DNA from: Bacteroidales bacterium
GTDB taxonomy: Bacteria; Bacteroidota; Bacteroidia; Bacteroidales; TTA-H9
DNA: 33,378 nucleotides
Reading direction: 5' to 3'
Assembly: GCA_030656615.1 (NCBI GenBank)
Contig: JAUSOY010000042.1
Location: forward strand, 1 to 33,378
In this document: positions 1 through 7,063 of the stretch, piece by piece
How positions within the stretch are numbered: the stretch's first letter is position 1
How the letters are laid out: each line of letters opens with the position of its first letter
Notes under the pieces: model-generated
Seen by the model: only the letters and a program-made list of their open reading frames with translations
What the model was told of the DNA's origin: nothing
The model's database searches: none
Program-made: the position numbers and the translations under genes

Positions 1-90
1 CAATAACCCTCCTGACTTGAATGTCGGGATGCTCTAAACCAACGTTTCCCGGAGAGTCTTGATAAAACACACTCAAAATTGTCAAATAGC

Positions 91-115
91 AAAAAAGCCA
101 CTGTTTTGCAGTGAC
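91..115 (-). terminator. Rho-independent terminator of tRNA-Val
   Basis: On the minus strand a 7-bp stem (109-115 pairing with 97-103, one G-T wobble) with a 5-nt loop is followed by six T (complement of 91-96). The one non-Watson-Crick pair is G-T on the minus strand but A-C on the plus strand, so the hairpin fits the minus transcript. It starts about 10 nt after the tRNA 3' end. Confidence 0.75.
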
Positions 116-124
116 TTTTTATCG

Positions 125-199
125 TGGGAGTTACTGGGTTCGAACCAGTGACCCCCTGCTTGTAAGGCAGGTGCTCTGAACCAACTGAGCTAAACTCCC
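125..199 (-). tRNA. tRNA-Val (anticodon UAC)
   Basis: The minus strand folds as a full cloverleaf: acceptor stem GGGAGTT/AACTCCC (199-193 with 132-126), a D arm containing GCTCAGTTGGTT, anticodon stem CCTGC/GCAGG around the loop CTTACAA, and a T arm with GGTTCGAACC. The anticodon is TAC (complement of 162-164), which reads the valine codon GUA. The discriminator base is A at 125. CCA is not encoded, so it would be added after transcription. The gene has its own upstream promoter and a terminator just downstream, so it is transcribed alone. Confidence 0.95.
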
Positions 200-244
200 G
201 AATTATTTAAAAACCTAATTCAGTACTTGACCTGAATTGCGGTG

Positions 245-274
245 CAAAGATACATACTTGTTTTATTCCTGCAA
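245..274 (-). promoter_or_regulatory. Bacteroidota-type promoter for tRNA-Val
   Basis: On the minus strand, TTG (274-272) is followed by exactly 19 nt and then TATCTTTG (252-245). This matches the Bacteroidota housekeeping consensus TTG-N19-21-TAnnTTTG at every fixed base, with GCACC after the -7 box. The predicted start of transcription is near 238, giving a leader of about 38 nt before the mature tRNA 5' end at 199. It is the strongest single clue to the phylum. Confidence 0.8.
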
Positions 275-417
275 TAGTTAATGGAAAAAAAAGTACTCTT
301 AAGCAGCGATTTTGTATAAAAAATTCCAACCACTTTTCTAGGTCTGGAAATTAATAAGTTTATTCAAAAACTTACTTTAATGAATATCAATATCATTACC
401 TTTATACACCCTTTTAA

Positions 418-435
418 CCTCCTCACTAGAGGAGG
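418..435. repeat. Perfect 7-bp hairpin ahead of the NYN gene start
   Basis: CCTCCTC (418-424) and GAGGAGG (429-435) are perfect inverted repeats around the loop ACTA. The hairpin ends 25 nt before the preferred ATG at 461 and hides a GGAGG sequence in its 3' arm. If transcription starts just upstream (a weak -7 match TACCTTTA lies at 397-404), it would sit in the mRNA leader. It could be an operator or an mRNA structure; the sequence alone does not decide. Confidence 0.5.
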
Positions 436-460
436 GCATACACGGTTAACAAATCAGGCT

Positions 461-1219
461 ATGAACGAAAAACACGACTTACATCTTGCAGTGCTTATAG
501 ATGCTGACAACATTCCTTATTCAAATATTAAGGGAATGCTCGACGAAATTGCCAAACTGGGTCTGCCTACAATAAAGCGCATTTATGGCGACTGGACCAA
601 GCCCACAGTTTCAGGATGGAAACCTGCTTTGCTTGAACATGCCATCACCCCCATTCAGCAATACAGCTATACCACCGGAAAAAATGCCACAGATTCGGCC
701 ATGATCATCGATGCCATGGATATTTTACATAGCGATAAAGTGGACGGATTTTGTCTTGTTTCTAGTGATAGTGATTTCACTCGTCTGGCCATTCGCCTTC
801 GTGAGTCCGGCATGTTGGTGGTAGGGCTTGGCGAAAAAAAAACACCTAAACCTTTCATCGTTGCATGCGATAAGTTTATTTATATAGAAATCATTGGTAA
901 GCATAAACAGCCGAAACTCCTAAACACAAAATCACAAACTTCAGTCGTAGAAACAGAAACCGAACTGGATACCATCGACAATGCGTTCATCCAATTATTA
1001 AAAACCACTGTTGAAGACCTGGCCGATGATAATGGATGGGCATTTCTTGCTGAAGTAGGAAATCTAATCATTAAGAAGAAACCGGATTTTGATCCACGAA
1101 ACTATGGATTCCTGAAACTTACTCCTCTAATCAAATCAATGGATGAGTATTTTGAAGTGGATGAACGCGAAGTAGAAAAGTCACGCATTAAACATATCTA
1201 TCTCCGGGTTAGAAAATAA
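461..1219 (+). CDS. NYN domain protein with C-terminal OST-HTH (LOTUS) domain
   Basis: Predicted metal-dependent ribonuclease of the NYN/DUF88 (LabA-like) family, 252 aa. The N-terminal half shows the PIN-like fold: IDADN right after the first strand, then TDSAMIIDAMDIL, then SSDSDFTRLAIRLRE. These give the acidic residues that bind the catalytic metal. The last ~80 residues (AFIQLLKTTVEDL to the end) fit an OST-HTH/LOTUS RNA-binding fold. Start choice: an in-frame ATG at 380 would add 27 residues unlike the family and would put the perfect hairpin at 418-435 inside the gene; the ATG at 461 begins MNEKHDLHLAVLIDADN, as family members do. The next gene follows after 35 nt and is likely co-transcribed. 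Proteins of this architecture are widespread; the cellular RNA target is not known from sequence. Confidence 0.85.
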   Translation: MNEKHDLHLAVLIDADNIPYSNIKGMLDEIAKLGLPTIKRIYGDWTKPTVSGWKPALLEHAITPIQQYSYTTGKNATDSAMIIDAMDILHSDKVDGFCLVSSDSDFTRLAIRLRESGMLVVGLGEKKTPKPFIVACDKFIYIEIIGKHKQPKLLNTKSQTSVVETETELDTIDNAFIQLLKTTVEDLADDNGWAFLAEVGNLIIKKKPDFDPRNYGFLKLTPLIKSMDEYFEVDEREVEKSRIKHIYLRVRK

Positions 1220-1254
1220 TTCCTTTCAATTTCTCCAGACCCGGAATTAGTCCT

Positions 1255-2070
1255 ATGAAAATATTTTTGCAATTAATCTATAACAGCAATCAAATAAAAA
1301 TCAAACAAGTATTTTCCATTTCATTTTTTATTGGGATTATTTTCAGCTTAATATCCTGTAATTGCGATAAGGTTGTAAACATTGCCATTTCAAAGGCATC
1401 ACCCAATTATGATAAATGGCTTCTTGCATCCGATAGCAGTCTGAAAATAAACAATCTGTATTACTTATCGATCGATTCGGCCATCATTGTTTTAAAAACC
1501 TGCGATGCCTTACTATTAACCGGTGGTGAGGATATTTACCCAGCCTATTATGCTATGGAAGCAGATACCGCTTTTTGTGATGAATTTGATATACGCCGCG
1601 ATAGTCTGGAGCTGGCATTGCTAAAAACAGCCCTAAGCTTAAAAATGCCTGTTTTTGGAATTTGCCGGGGATTGCAATTAATCAATACAGGTCTTGGTGG
1701 TACACTTTATAGTGATATTCCTTCTCAATATACTTCGACGATTGAACACCGGATGGAAGACTACACGAAATGTTTTCATGACATAGAGGTGACTACTGGT
1801 AGCGATTTGAACAAAATTCTTCAAAAGAACAAAGACACCGTCAACAGCAATCACCATCAGGGAATTCTAACAATAGCTCCGGAACTAATTGTTTCGGCCA
1901 GGGCACCGGATGGATTTCCGGAGGCCATTGAATGGAACAATCCGGAAGGAAAATCATTTTTAATGGCTGTACAATGGCATCCCGAACGCCTGAGCGAACA
2001 CAAAGATTTTTCGATTCCACTTGCTGAGGAATTTATTAAGCAAGCCCAGAAATACAAAAAAGAAAAGTGA
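1255..2070 (+). CDS. Exported lipoprotein of the class-I glutamine amidotransferase / peptidase C26 family
   Basis: A 271-aa gamma-glutamyl hydrolase-like protein (PuuD / gamma-Glu-GABA hydrolase relatives). The triad is intact: nucleophile Cys137 in the elbow GICRG and His242/Glu244 in QWHPE. TGGEDIYPAYY (89-99) is the other typical family motif. Unlike cytoplasmic PuuD it begins with a charged n-region, a hydrophobic stretch (about 19-33) and a lipobox LISC at 32-35, so it is predicted to be lipidated on Cys35 and to act in the periplasm or at the outer membrane. The likely reaction is hydrolysis of a gamma-glutamyl amide bond; the substrate is unknown. It follows the NYN gene by 35 nt and is convergent with the gene at 2166. 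Family assignment is firm; export is inferred from the lipobox. Confidence 0.85.
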   Translation: MKIFLQLIYNSNQIKIKQVFSISFFIGIIFSLISCNCDKVVNIAISKASPNYDKWLLASDSSLKINNLYYLSIDSAIIVLKTCDALLLTGGEDIYPAYYAMEADTAFCDEFDIRRDSLELALLKTALSLKMPVFGICRGLQLINTGLGGTLYSDIPSQYTSTIEHRMEDYTKCFHDIEVTTGSDLNKILQKNKDTVNSNHHQGILTIAPELIVSARAPDGFPEAIEWNNPEGKSFLMAVQWHPERLSEHKDFSIPLAEEFIKQAQKYKKEK

Positions 2071-2119
2071 TTGACATTCGAATATTGAAGTATTTATCAT
2101 TATTCAAACGTCAATCACT
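2066..2119. terminator. 10-bp inverted repeat between convergent genes
   Basis: AGTGATTGAC (2066-2075) and GTCAATCACT (2110-2119) are perfect inverted repeats separated by 34 nt; within the loop TTGAA and TTCAA can extend the structure. The repeat overlaps the stop codon of the C26 gene and lies before the stop of the convergent T9SS gene. It has no clear T-tract, so a bidirectional terminator or mRNA 3'-end structure is likely but not proven. Confidence 0.45.
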
Positions 2120-2165
2120 GCTTCAAGAATTGGTAAACAATTCTACTTAAATCAAACTTTCACTC

Positions 2166-3476
2166 CTATTTTACAAATATCTTCCGACTAAATAATTGTG
2201 TTTCGGACTGAATTCGAACAATATAAATACCCGAATTTAAATCCGTGGATTTGCTATAGGTTTGACCCCCCTGAATATTTTCTGAAAGAAAACGACGTCC
2301 TGAAACATCTGAAATATTCATTTTTACGTCGCCTTTGATATTTTCCAGATTCAGCATCAGCGATCTTGAAGATGAATTGTACCAAACATTCCACACCACA
2401 GATTCAGGATCTGATATACCCGTACTATTATCAACGGTTACCATAAAGGCATCGGAGTAAATACTTTCTCCACATGAGTTAATTCCTTTAACCCTAACTT
2501 CTGCCTGACCAAGGAATATTCCCCAGGTAACTGTAGCACTCATTCCTGAACCTGAGATAGTTCCAGCACCAGCAGGTAAGATTTGCCATTGATAGGTCAG
2601 TGCACCCGATGATCCGCTTGTTGTGTACATTGAAGTTGGCGTAATGTTAAAATACACCATAGCAGGTCCCATTGGAACCGATGGAACCATTGGTAAAGCT
2701 GTAGCAGTAACATTTAAATTACTTGCAGCGCCGCTTCCAGCCGAATTACTTCCAAAAACACTAATATTTCCAGTGGCGGCAAAAGAACCAAAGCTAACAG
2801 AAACATTGGTTGTTCCCTGTCCTGAAACGATTGTAGCTCCGGAAGGCACGCTCCATGTATACGATGTAGCACCGCTAACGGCTGCAATGGAATAAGACTC
2901 GGAATTTCCCTGACAAACTGAAGAAGGACCTGCAATTGCACCAGCTGGACCCGGAGCTGATAATGCCTCATTAACACTTAAGGTACTAAGCGTAACGGGA
3001 CCGGGTTTTCCACGGGCAAAGGCGCCGTAGAACGTAACGCTGCCACTACCGGCCACTGGTGCTACCCATGAAAACGTCCAGCTATTATCCGTTAAATTGG
3101 CAAGTGTATGAGTCACGTATTTGTTTGAACCCACCAATTGATTATTAGTGCCGGCAATCAGTGTTCCCATTAAAGTTCCAGCTACATTTTGTGGCGATAC
3201 CTGAAAACCGTATTTACCGGTAGAAGTGGTCAGGGTATTTGTAGCTGTAATTTGATATGTTTGTCCGGGTACATAACCCCCGGGTGGAATGTTGGAAGTT
3301 ATCCAACCTGCTGAATTTGTTGCTGTTCCTCCATGACAAGCAGTACAGTTTGCACCATCACCCGGAGAACCGGTATGCCCCGGAGGCGCTCCTGTTGGAT
3401 AAAACAATTCAGAGGCACCAAATGACATAAGAAAAAATGCGCCGATAATGCCTAATAGTAAAAATTTCCGTTTCAT
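2166..3476 (-). CDS. Secreted choice-of-anchor V-like protein with CXXCH motif and T9SS type A sorting domain
   Basis: A 436-aa secreted protein. It starts with a signal peptide (MKRKFLLLGIIGAFFLMSFG); an ATG 21 nt further upstream adds seven residues before the charged n-region and is less likely. The segment GHTGSPGDGANCTACHGG holds a CXXCH motif, as in the choice-of-anchor V / Reelin-like family, where it could bind heme c. A PKD-like/Ig-like repeat follows (AGPSSVCQGNSESYSI and the next ~150 residues, with a second Ig-like unit). The C-terminal ~75 residues (NVWYNSSSRSLMLNLEN to IFVK) form a Por-secretion type A sorting domain, so the protein should cross the outer membrane by T9SS and be anchored or released. 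It lies alone between a convergent gene and the terminator of ygeW. The function is unknown. Confidence 0.8.
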   Translation of the reverse strand: MKRKFLLLGIIGAFFLMSFGASELFYPTGAPPGHTGSPGDGANCTACHGGTATNSAGWITSNIPPGGYVPGQTYQITATNTLTTSTGKYGFQVSPQNVAGTLMGTLIAGTNNQLVGSNKYVTHTLANLTDNSWTFSWVAPVAGSGSVTFYGAFARGKPGPVTLSTLSVNEALSAPGPAGAIAGPSSVCQGNSESYSIAAVSGATSYTWSVPSGATIVSGQGTTNVSVSFGSFAATGNISVFGSNSAGSGAASNLNVTATALPMVPSVPMGPAMVYFNITPTSMYTTSGSSGALTYQWQILPAGAGTISGSGMSATVTWGIFLGQAEVRVKGINSCGESIYSDAFMVTVDNSTGISDPESVVWNVWYNSSSRSLMLNLENIKGDVKMNISDVSGRRFLSENIQGGQTYSKSTDLNSGIYIVRIQSETQLFSRKIFVK

Positions 3477-3800
3477 AATGTAAGATTTGATTAGCAAAAA
3501 TTGGTTGATCTGAGTAAGACTAAAGATTGAACACGAAAAACCAGATTTTGTTTAGAACAATTCCATATAGATATATATAAACCACATAATAAGCTGATTT
3601 ATTAGTAAATACGTTAATGAGGTTTAAAATCTGGTAAATTCCCGGGATAGTGACTATTTATTTGACATTCTTATCACTTCTAAAAATAGTGAACAATCCA
3701 GATAACATTCATTAAGTCTTTATTTCTAATTAATTACCTACGAAAAAATCACAAAAAAAGCAGACTATTAGGTCTGCTCTGTATCAATTCATAGTACTAT
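3477..3800. other. Intergenic region, about 320 bp
   Basis: No gene is seen. The region should hold the promoter of the minus-strand T9SS gene (near 3477-3560), but no good TTG/TAnnTTTG pair was found. A 10-bp inverted repeat with a long spacer is present: ACCAGATTTT at 3540-3549 and AAAATCTGGT at 3626-3635, with 76 bp between. ACTATTT and AAATAGT near 3654-3705 form a weaker repeat. The distal end carries the ygeW terminator. Confidence 0.6.
3753..3778 (-). terminator. Rho-independent terminator of the ygfJ-ygeY-ygeW arm
   Basis: On the minus strand, AGCAGAC (3778-3772) pairs with GTCTGCT (3765-3759) across a 6-nt loop, giving a perfect 7-bp stem, directly followed by a run of seven T (3759-3753). 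It begins 22 nt after the ygeW stop and should end the three-gene transcript. Confidence 0.8.
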
Positions 3801-4991
3801 TTAAAACATAATCCGCTCTCGTTTCCTGTCCATTATTTTATTCAGTAAATCAGGCATATCATGAAAACGATTGGTAAGCATCATAGCGGCAATTACATAC
3901 GGTTTATAACCAGCCTCTTTATAGGTAGCAATCCGGTATTTCTCGAAAACATCGGCTGAAACTTCGCCCTGGGCACAGGAAACTCCGGTAATATCGGCCG
4001 GCAGACAGTGCATATATAATGCTTCACCCCTTTTTGTCTGTTTCATTTTTTCAGCATCACATTCCCAGTTTTTAAATCGGGCATTATTAACAAGACATTC
4101 TTTTTCAAGACTTTTTAGTCCTTCTTTTTCGCCATGCTGCAGAAGCTGTGTACGTTTTTCCATCACATGAAAAGGCGCCCAGCTTTTAGGATACACAATG
4201 TCCGCATCCTTAAAGGCCTCTTCCATCGAGTTAACAATTTCGAAACTTCCACCATGCGTATTGGCATTATTTTGTGCAATATCAACAACCTCAGGAATTA
4301 ATCCATATCCTTCGGGATAAGCCAAGGATACATCCATTCCGAAACGTGTCATCAGTGAAATTATCCCTTGTGGAACCGAAAGAGGTTTACCATAAGAAGG
4401 AGAATACGCCCAGGTCATGGCGATTTTTTTCCCTTTCAGATTTTCGAATGAGCCAAAGGTGTTTTTCAGGTGAAGCAAATCGGCCATGCTTTGCGTAGGA
4501 TGATCCATATCGCACTGAAGATTAACGATGCCGGGACGCTGTTGTAGTACACCATGCTGATATCCATCATCCAGTGAATCAGCTACTTCTTTCATGTATG
4601 TATGACCTGCACCAAGAAAAATATCATCCCGAATTCCGATAATCTCGGTCATAAAGGATATCATATTGGCGGTTTCCCTTACGGTTTCGCCATGCGATAT
4701 TTGAGATTTTTCCTCGTCCATATCCTGAACCTCAAGTCCCAAAAGATTGGCAGCAAAGGCAAAAGAAAATCGTGTTCTTGTGCTGTTATCGCGAAACTGT
4801 GAAACTGCAAGTCCGGAATCAAAACAGCGTGTGGAAATATTTTTTTCATACATCAGACGCAAGGTCTCTGCTACATGTAGAACCAGTTCAAGTTCGTTAC
4901 GGTTTTTTTCCCAGGTAAGCAGAAAATCTTTCTGGTGCAGTGAAGTTTTTAGTGATTCAATCTGCTGAATCAATTGACGAATATTGTCCAT
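3801..4991 (-). CDS. ygeW: Carbamoyltransferase YgeW (knotted ATCase/OTCase family)
   Basis: A 396-aa member of the aspartate/ornithine carbamoyltransferase superfamily, matching the YgeW subfamily in length and sequence. Carbamoyl-phosphate ligands are present: STRTR (70-74), HPTQ (164-167) and HCLP (328-331). YgeW does not carry the usual ornithine or aspartate motifs, and its true acceptor is not settled. In a purine-degrading cluster the likely role is the reverse reaction: phosphorolysis of a ureido compound (for example a 3-ureido-2-aminopropionate) to an amine plus carbamoyl phosphate, from which a carbamate kinase could make ATP. No carbamate kinase is seen in the window. It is last in the minus arm, 20 nt after ygeY, and followed by a strong terminator. 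Family call is firm; substrate is inference. Confidence 0.92.
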   Translation of the reverse strand: MDNIRQLIQQIESLKTSLHQKDFLLTWEKNRNELELVLHVAETLRLMYEKNISTRCFDSGLAVSQFRDNSTRTRFSFAFAANLLGLEVQDMDEEKSQISHGETVRETANMISFMTEIIGIRDDIFLGAGHTYMKEVADSLDDGYQHGVLQQRPGIVNLQCDMDHPTQSMADLLHLKNTFGSFENLKGKKIAMTWAYSPSYGKPLSVPQGIISLMTRFGMDVSLAYPEGYGLIPEVVDIAQNNANTHGGSFEIVNSMEEAFKDADIVYPKSWAPFHVMEKRTQLLQHGEKEGLKSLEKECLVNNARFKNWECDAEKMKQTKRGEALYMHCLPADITGVSCAQGEVSADVFEKYRIATYKEAGYKPYVIAAMMLTNRFHDMPDLLNKIMDRKRERIMF

Positions 4992-5011
4992 ACGGATTAG
5001 TGAATATAAGT

Positions 5012-6205
5012 TTATATGAGATTAGCATAAATAGCATAAAATGCCGTAGCGGCTGTTAAATCCGATACGGGGATTTTTTCATTGGGAGCATGCGCCATAA
5101 CTTCATTTCCCGGACCAAATCCTATCGTAGGAATTCCATAAATTCCATTAATAGTCACGCCATTGGTACTGAAAGTCCATTTACCAGTTTCCCGCTTTTC
5201 ACCAAATACAAGACTGCTTGCCTCTATACCAAACTGGACAACTTCTGATGATTCTTCCATTTTCCAGGTTGGGTAATATTTTTTCATTCCATACGGCAAA
5301 CCGGTGAATGCCAATCCTTCGTAATAAAGACATTCTGCTTTCGCATTTTCTGCAGGAAGAAGGGCCTGAACTTCTGCCATCGCACTTTCAAGGGTTTCTC
5401 CCCATGTAAGCCGGCGATCGAGATGAAGGTGTGCATAATCGGCCACGGCGCATAAGGAAGGTGATCCAGATACAAATTCTGAAATCGTAATTGAACCTTT
5501 CCCCAAAAAGGAATCGGAGGCCAACTTTTCGTTCAATTTTTCAACTTCCAGTGCCACACGTGAAGCCATATAAACAGCGTTTACGCCTCTTTCGGGAGCT
5601 GAGCCGTGCGAAGAAACACCGCGAAATGTTGCGCGAATTTCCATCCGACCACGTTGTCCACGATAAACATTCAGATTGGTAGGTTCTGTGCTGATAACGA
5701 AATTTGGAATGATTTTTTCCTCTTCAATTATATATTTCCAGCAGAGTCCGTCACAATCTTCTTCAATTACACTCGCAACAAAATAGATGCAAACATCGTC
5801 AGGCACTCCTGTTTCTTTTATAATACGTCCGGCGGTGATAAATGAAGCAATGCCGCCTTTTTGATCCACGGTACCTCTACCATAAACAAATCCATCGGCA
5901 ATTTCTCCGGAAAACGGATCCTTATTCCAATTATCCGGATTACCAACATCCACGGTATCAATATGTCCATCGATGGCAAGGATTTTTGAGCCATTACCAA
6001 TACGTCCAATAACATTACCAAGTCCGTCCATTCTGACTTCATCAAATCCAGCTTCATTCATCTGACGCATCACCTCAGCCTGGACCTCTTTTTCCTGACC
6101 ACTAAGCGATATAATCTTAACGAGTTTTGACAAATTAGCTGCTGTATAATCGGTGTATTTGTCTGAATATTTTTTAATCTTTTCGACTAATTCTTTATTA
6201 ATCAT
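5012..6205 (-). CDS. ygeY: YgeY-type M20 family metallohydrolase
   Basis: A 397-aa zinc hydrolase of the M20/ArgE/DapE family, closest in pattern to YgeY, the 'selenium metabolism-linked' hydrolase of E. coli. Metal and catalytic residues are present: His81 and Asp83 in GHIDTV, Asp114 in GRGTVDQKGG, Glu148/Glu149 in VIEED, Glu174 in STEP and His372 in AHAPNE. The dimerization insert starts near 185 (YRGQRGRMEI). It probably cleaves an amide (N-acyl or N-carbamoyl) bond of a ring-opened purine intermediate in the cytoplasm; no signal peptide is seen. It lies 20 nt upstream of ygeW, the same pairing as in E. coli apart from the missing ygeX between them. A 9-bp inverted repeat separates it from the upstream ygfJ-like gene. 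Confidence 0.92.
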   Translation of the reverse strand: MINKELVEKIKKYSDKYTDYTAANLSKLVKIISLSGQEKEVQAEVMRQMNEAGFDEVRMDGLGNVIGRIGNGSKILAIDGHIDTVDVGNPDNWNKDPFSGEIADGFVYGRGTVDQKGGIASFITAGRIIKETGVPDDVCIYFVASVIEEDCDGLCWKYIIEEEKIIPNFVISTEPTNLNVYRGQRGRMEIRATFRGVSSHGSAPERGVNAVYMASRVALEVEKLNEKLASDSFLGKGSITISEFVSGSPSLCAVADYAHLHLDRRLTWGETLESAMAEVQALLPAENAKAECLYYEGLAFTGLPYGMKKYYPTWKMEESSEVVQFGIEASSLVFGEKRETGKWTFSTNGVTINGIYGIPTIGFGPGNEVMAHAPNEKIPVSDLTAATAFYAIYANLI

Positions 6206-6240
6206 ATTGTTATATATTAATCATCTTCACATAAAAAGGG

Positions 6241-6286
6241 GCGTAAAAATACAGAATTTTGCGTCATATCAAAACACTTTTTACGC
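6241..6286 (-). repeat. 9-bp inverted repeat between ygfJ-like gene and ygeY
   Basis: GCGTAAAAA (6241-6249) and TTTTTACGC (6278-6286) are perfect inverted repeats with a 28-nt loop. On the minus strand the structure is followed by CCCCTTTTT and then the ygeY leader. It could attenuate read-through from the ygfJ-like gene, protect the ygeY-ygeW mRNA 5' end, or be an operator. The loop is long for a standard terminator. Confidence 0.4.
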
Positions 6287-6311
6287 TGCTTGTGTACAAG
6301 TATTCAGCAAT

Positions 6312-6923
6312 TTATATATCTAAAGGAAATGGCATATCCGGAAAGTAGCGATTATAGTCTTCCGGACAATTAATGTTGATTAAAATATTAGGATCATCTA
6401 CCATCACACTCGTACAAGAAAATTGGTTTAACAGCTTTTTTAATGTAATAGAATCATCTTCGTAACTTTTAATGTAATTCATTACCAGCGAATTAATTAA
6501 AATTGGATGTCCTCCCCGGCCATCAAATACCGCTTTTATTACCGGATTGTCAAACCGATGGTTAAACAATTGCTTTAATACGGATTCATTTGCCCATGGA
6601 TTATCCACATTATGGATAAAACAATAGTCATTGGTTGTTAAAGCATTAAGACCAAGTTTCAAGGAAAACAGACGGCTGGAAAAGGGGTTGCTATTCACTA
6701 CCAGAATAAACTTTTTTTGATCCTGTGTGTGGTAGTGTTTTTTTAATAAATGTGTATCTTTTTGATTATGAACCAACACCACTTTTTCACAACCAATTTT
6801 TACAAATGCGTTAATCAGTTTAATAAAAAACACCTCTTCATGATTAAATGGAAGCAGCGCTTTTGGAAAGCTCATTCGTGAACTTTCACCAGCTGCCAGA
6901 ATTATTGCAGTTAAACCATTCAT
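6312..6923 (-). CDS. mocA: MobA/MocA-like nucleotidyltransferase (YgfJ family)
   Basis: A 203-aa GT-A-fold NTP transferase. The N-terminal nucleotide-binding signature LAAGESSRMSFPKALLPF (9-26) carries the key Arg16 and Lys21; Asp107 in NVDNP takes the place of the metal-binding Asp; GGHPILI appears in the second half. In E. coli the relatives YgfJ/MocA attach CTP to molybdopterin to form the cytosine dinucleotide cofactor used by xanthine-dehydrogenase-type enzymes. Here it most likely matures the cofactor of the XdhD-like hydroxylase encoded across the divergent region. CTP versus GTP specificity cannot be read with certainty. It is the first gene of the minus arm. Confidence 0.8.
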   Translation of the reverse strand: MNGLTAIILAAGESSRMSFPKALLPFNHEEVFFIKLINAFVKIGCEKVVLVHNQKDTHLLKKHYHTQDQKKFILVVNSNPFSSRLFSLKLGLNALTTNDYCFIHNVDNPWANESVLKQLFNHRFDNPVIKAVFDGRGGHPILINSLVMNYIKSYEDDSITLKKLLNQFSCTSVMVDDPNILININCPEDYNRYFPDMPFPLDI

Positions 6924-6958
6924 TAACAGATAGCTTTCATTTTTAAAATTCTCATCGG

Positions 6959-6966
6959 TAAAAGTA
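6959..6966 (-). promoter_or_regulatory. Likely -7 element for the ygfJ-ygeY-ygeW arm
   Basis: On the minus strand TACTTTTA (6966-6959) resembles the Bacteroidota -7 box TAnnTTTG (7 of 8 if the last base is relaxed), 36 nt from the ATG at 6923. No clear -33 TTG is seen. It lies within CCTGTACTTTTA, nearly identical to the motif at the opposite promoter. Confidence 0.4.
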
Positions 6967-7012
6967 CAGGATTATTGTTTATTCAGGATTAAAGTAAAGA
7001 ATTGATGGGTAT

Positions 7013-7044
7013 TTATTAAAACGCCGCATTTTCCTGTATTTTTG
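7013..7044 (+). promoter_or_regulatory. Promoter of the ygfK-hyuA operon
   Basis: TATTTTTG at 7037-7044 matches TAnnTTTG at every fixed base. A partial -33 element (TTA, 7013-7015) lies 21 nt upstream. The predicted start of transcription is near 7051, only about 13 nt before the ygfK ATG. The box sits in CCTGTATTTTTG, the mirror of the minus-strand promoter motif at 6959-6970. Confidence 0.55.
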
Positions 7045-7063
7045 CTGGTTAAACAAAGCATAA

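Noticed and set aside
1-60. tRNA-like 5' half on the minus strand (GTTGGTTTAGAGC followed by an anticodon-arm-like stretch)
   Set aside because: The D stem does not close (AAAC in place of GCTC), the anticodon stem has a mismatch with an 8-nt loop, and the 3' half lies outside the window. It may be a tRNA relic or the end of a coding frame; it cannot be called.
380-460. N-terminal extension of the NYN protein from the ATG at 380
   Set aside because: The 27 extra residues do not resemble the family N-terminus and include a perfect hairpin better explained as leader sequence; start placed at 461.
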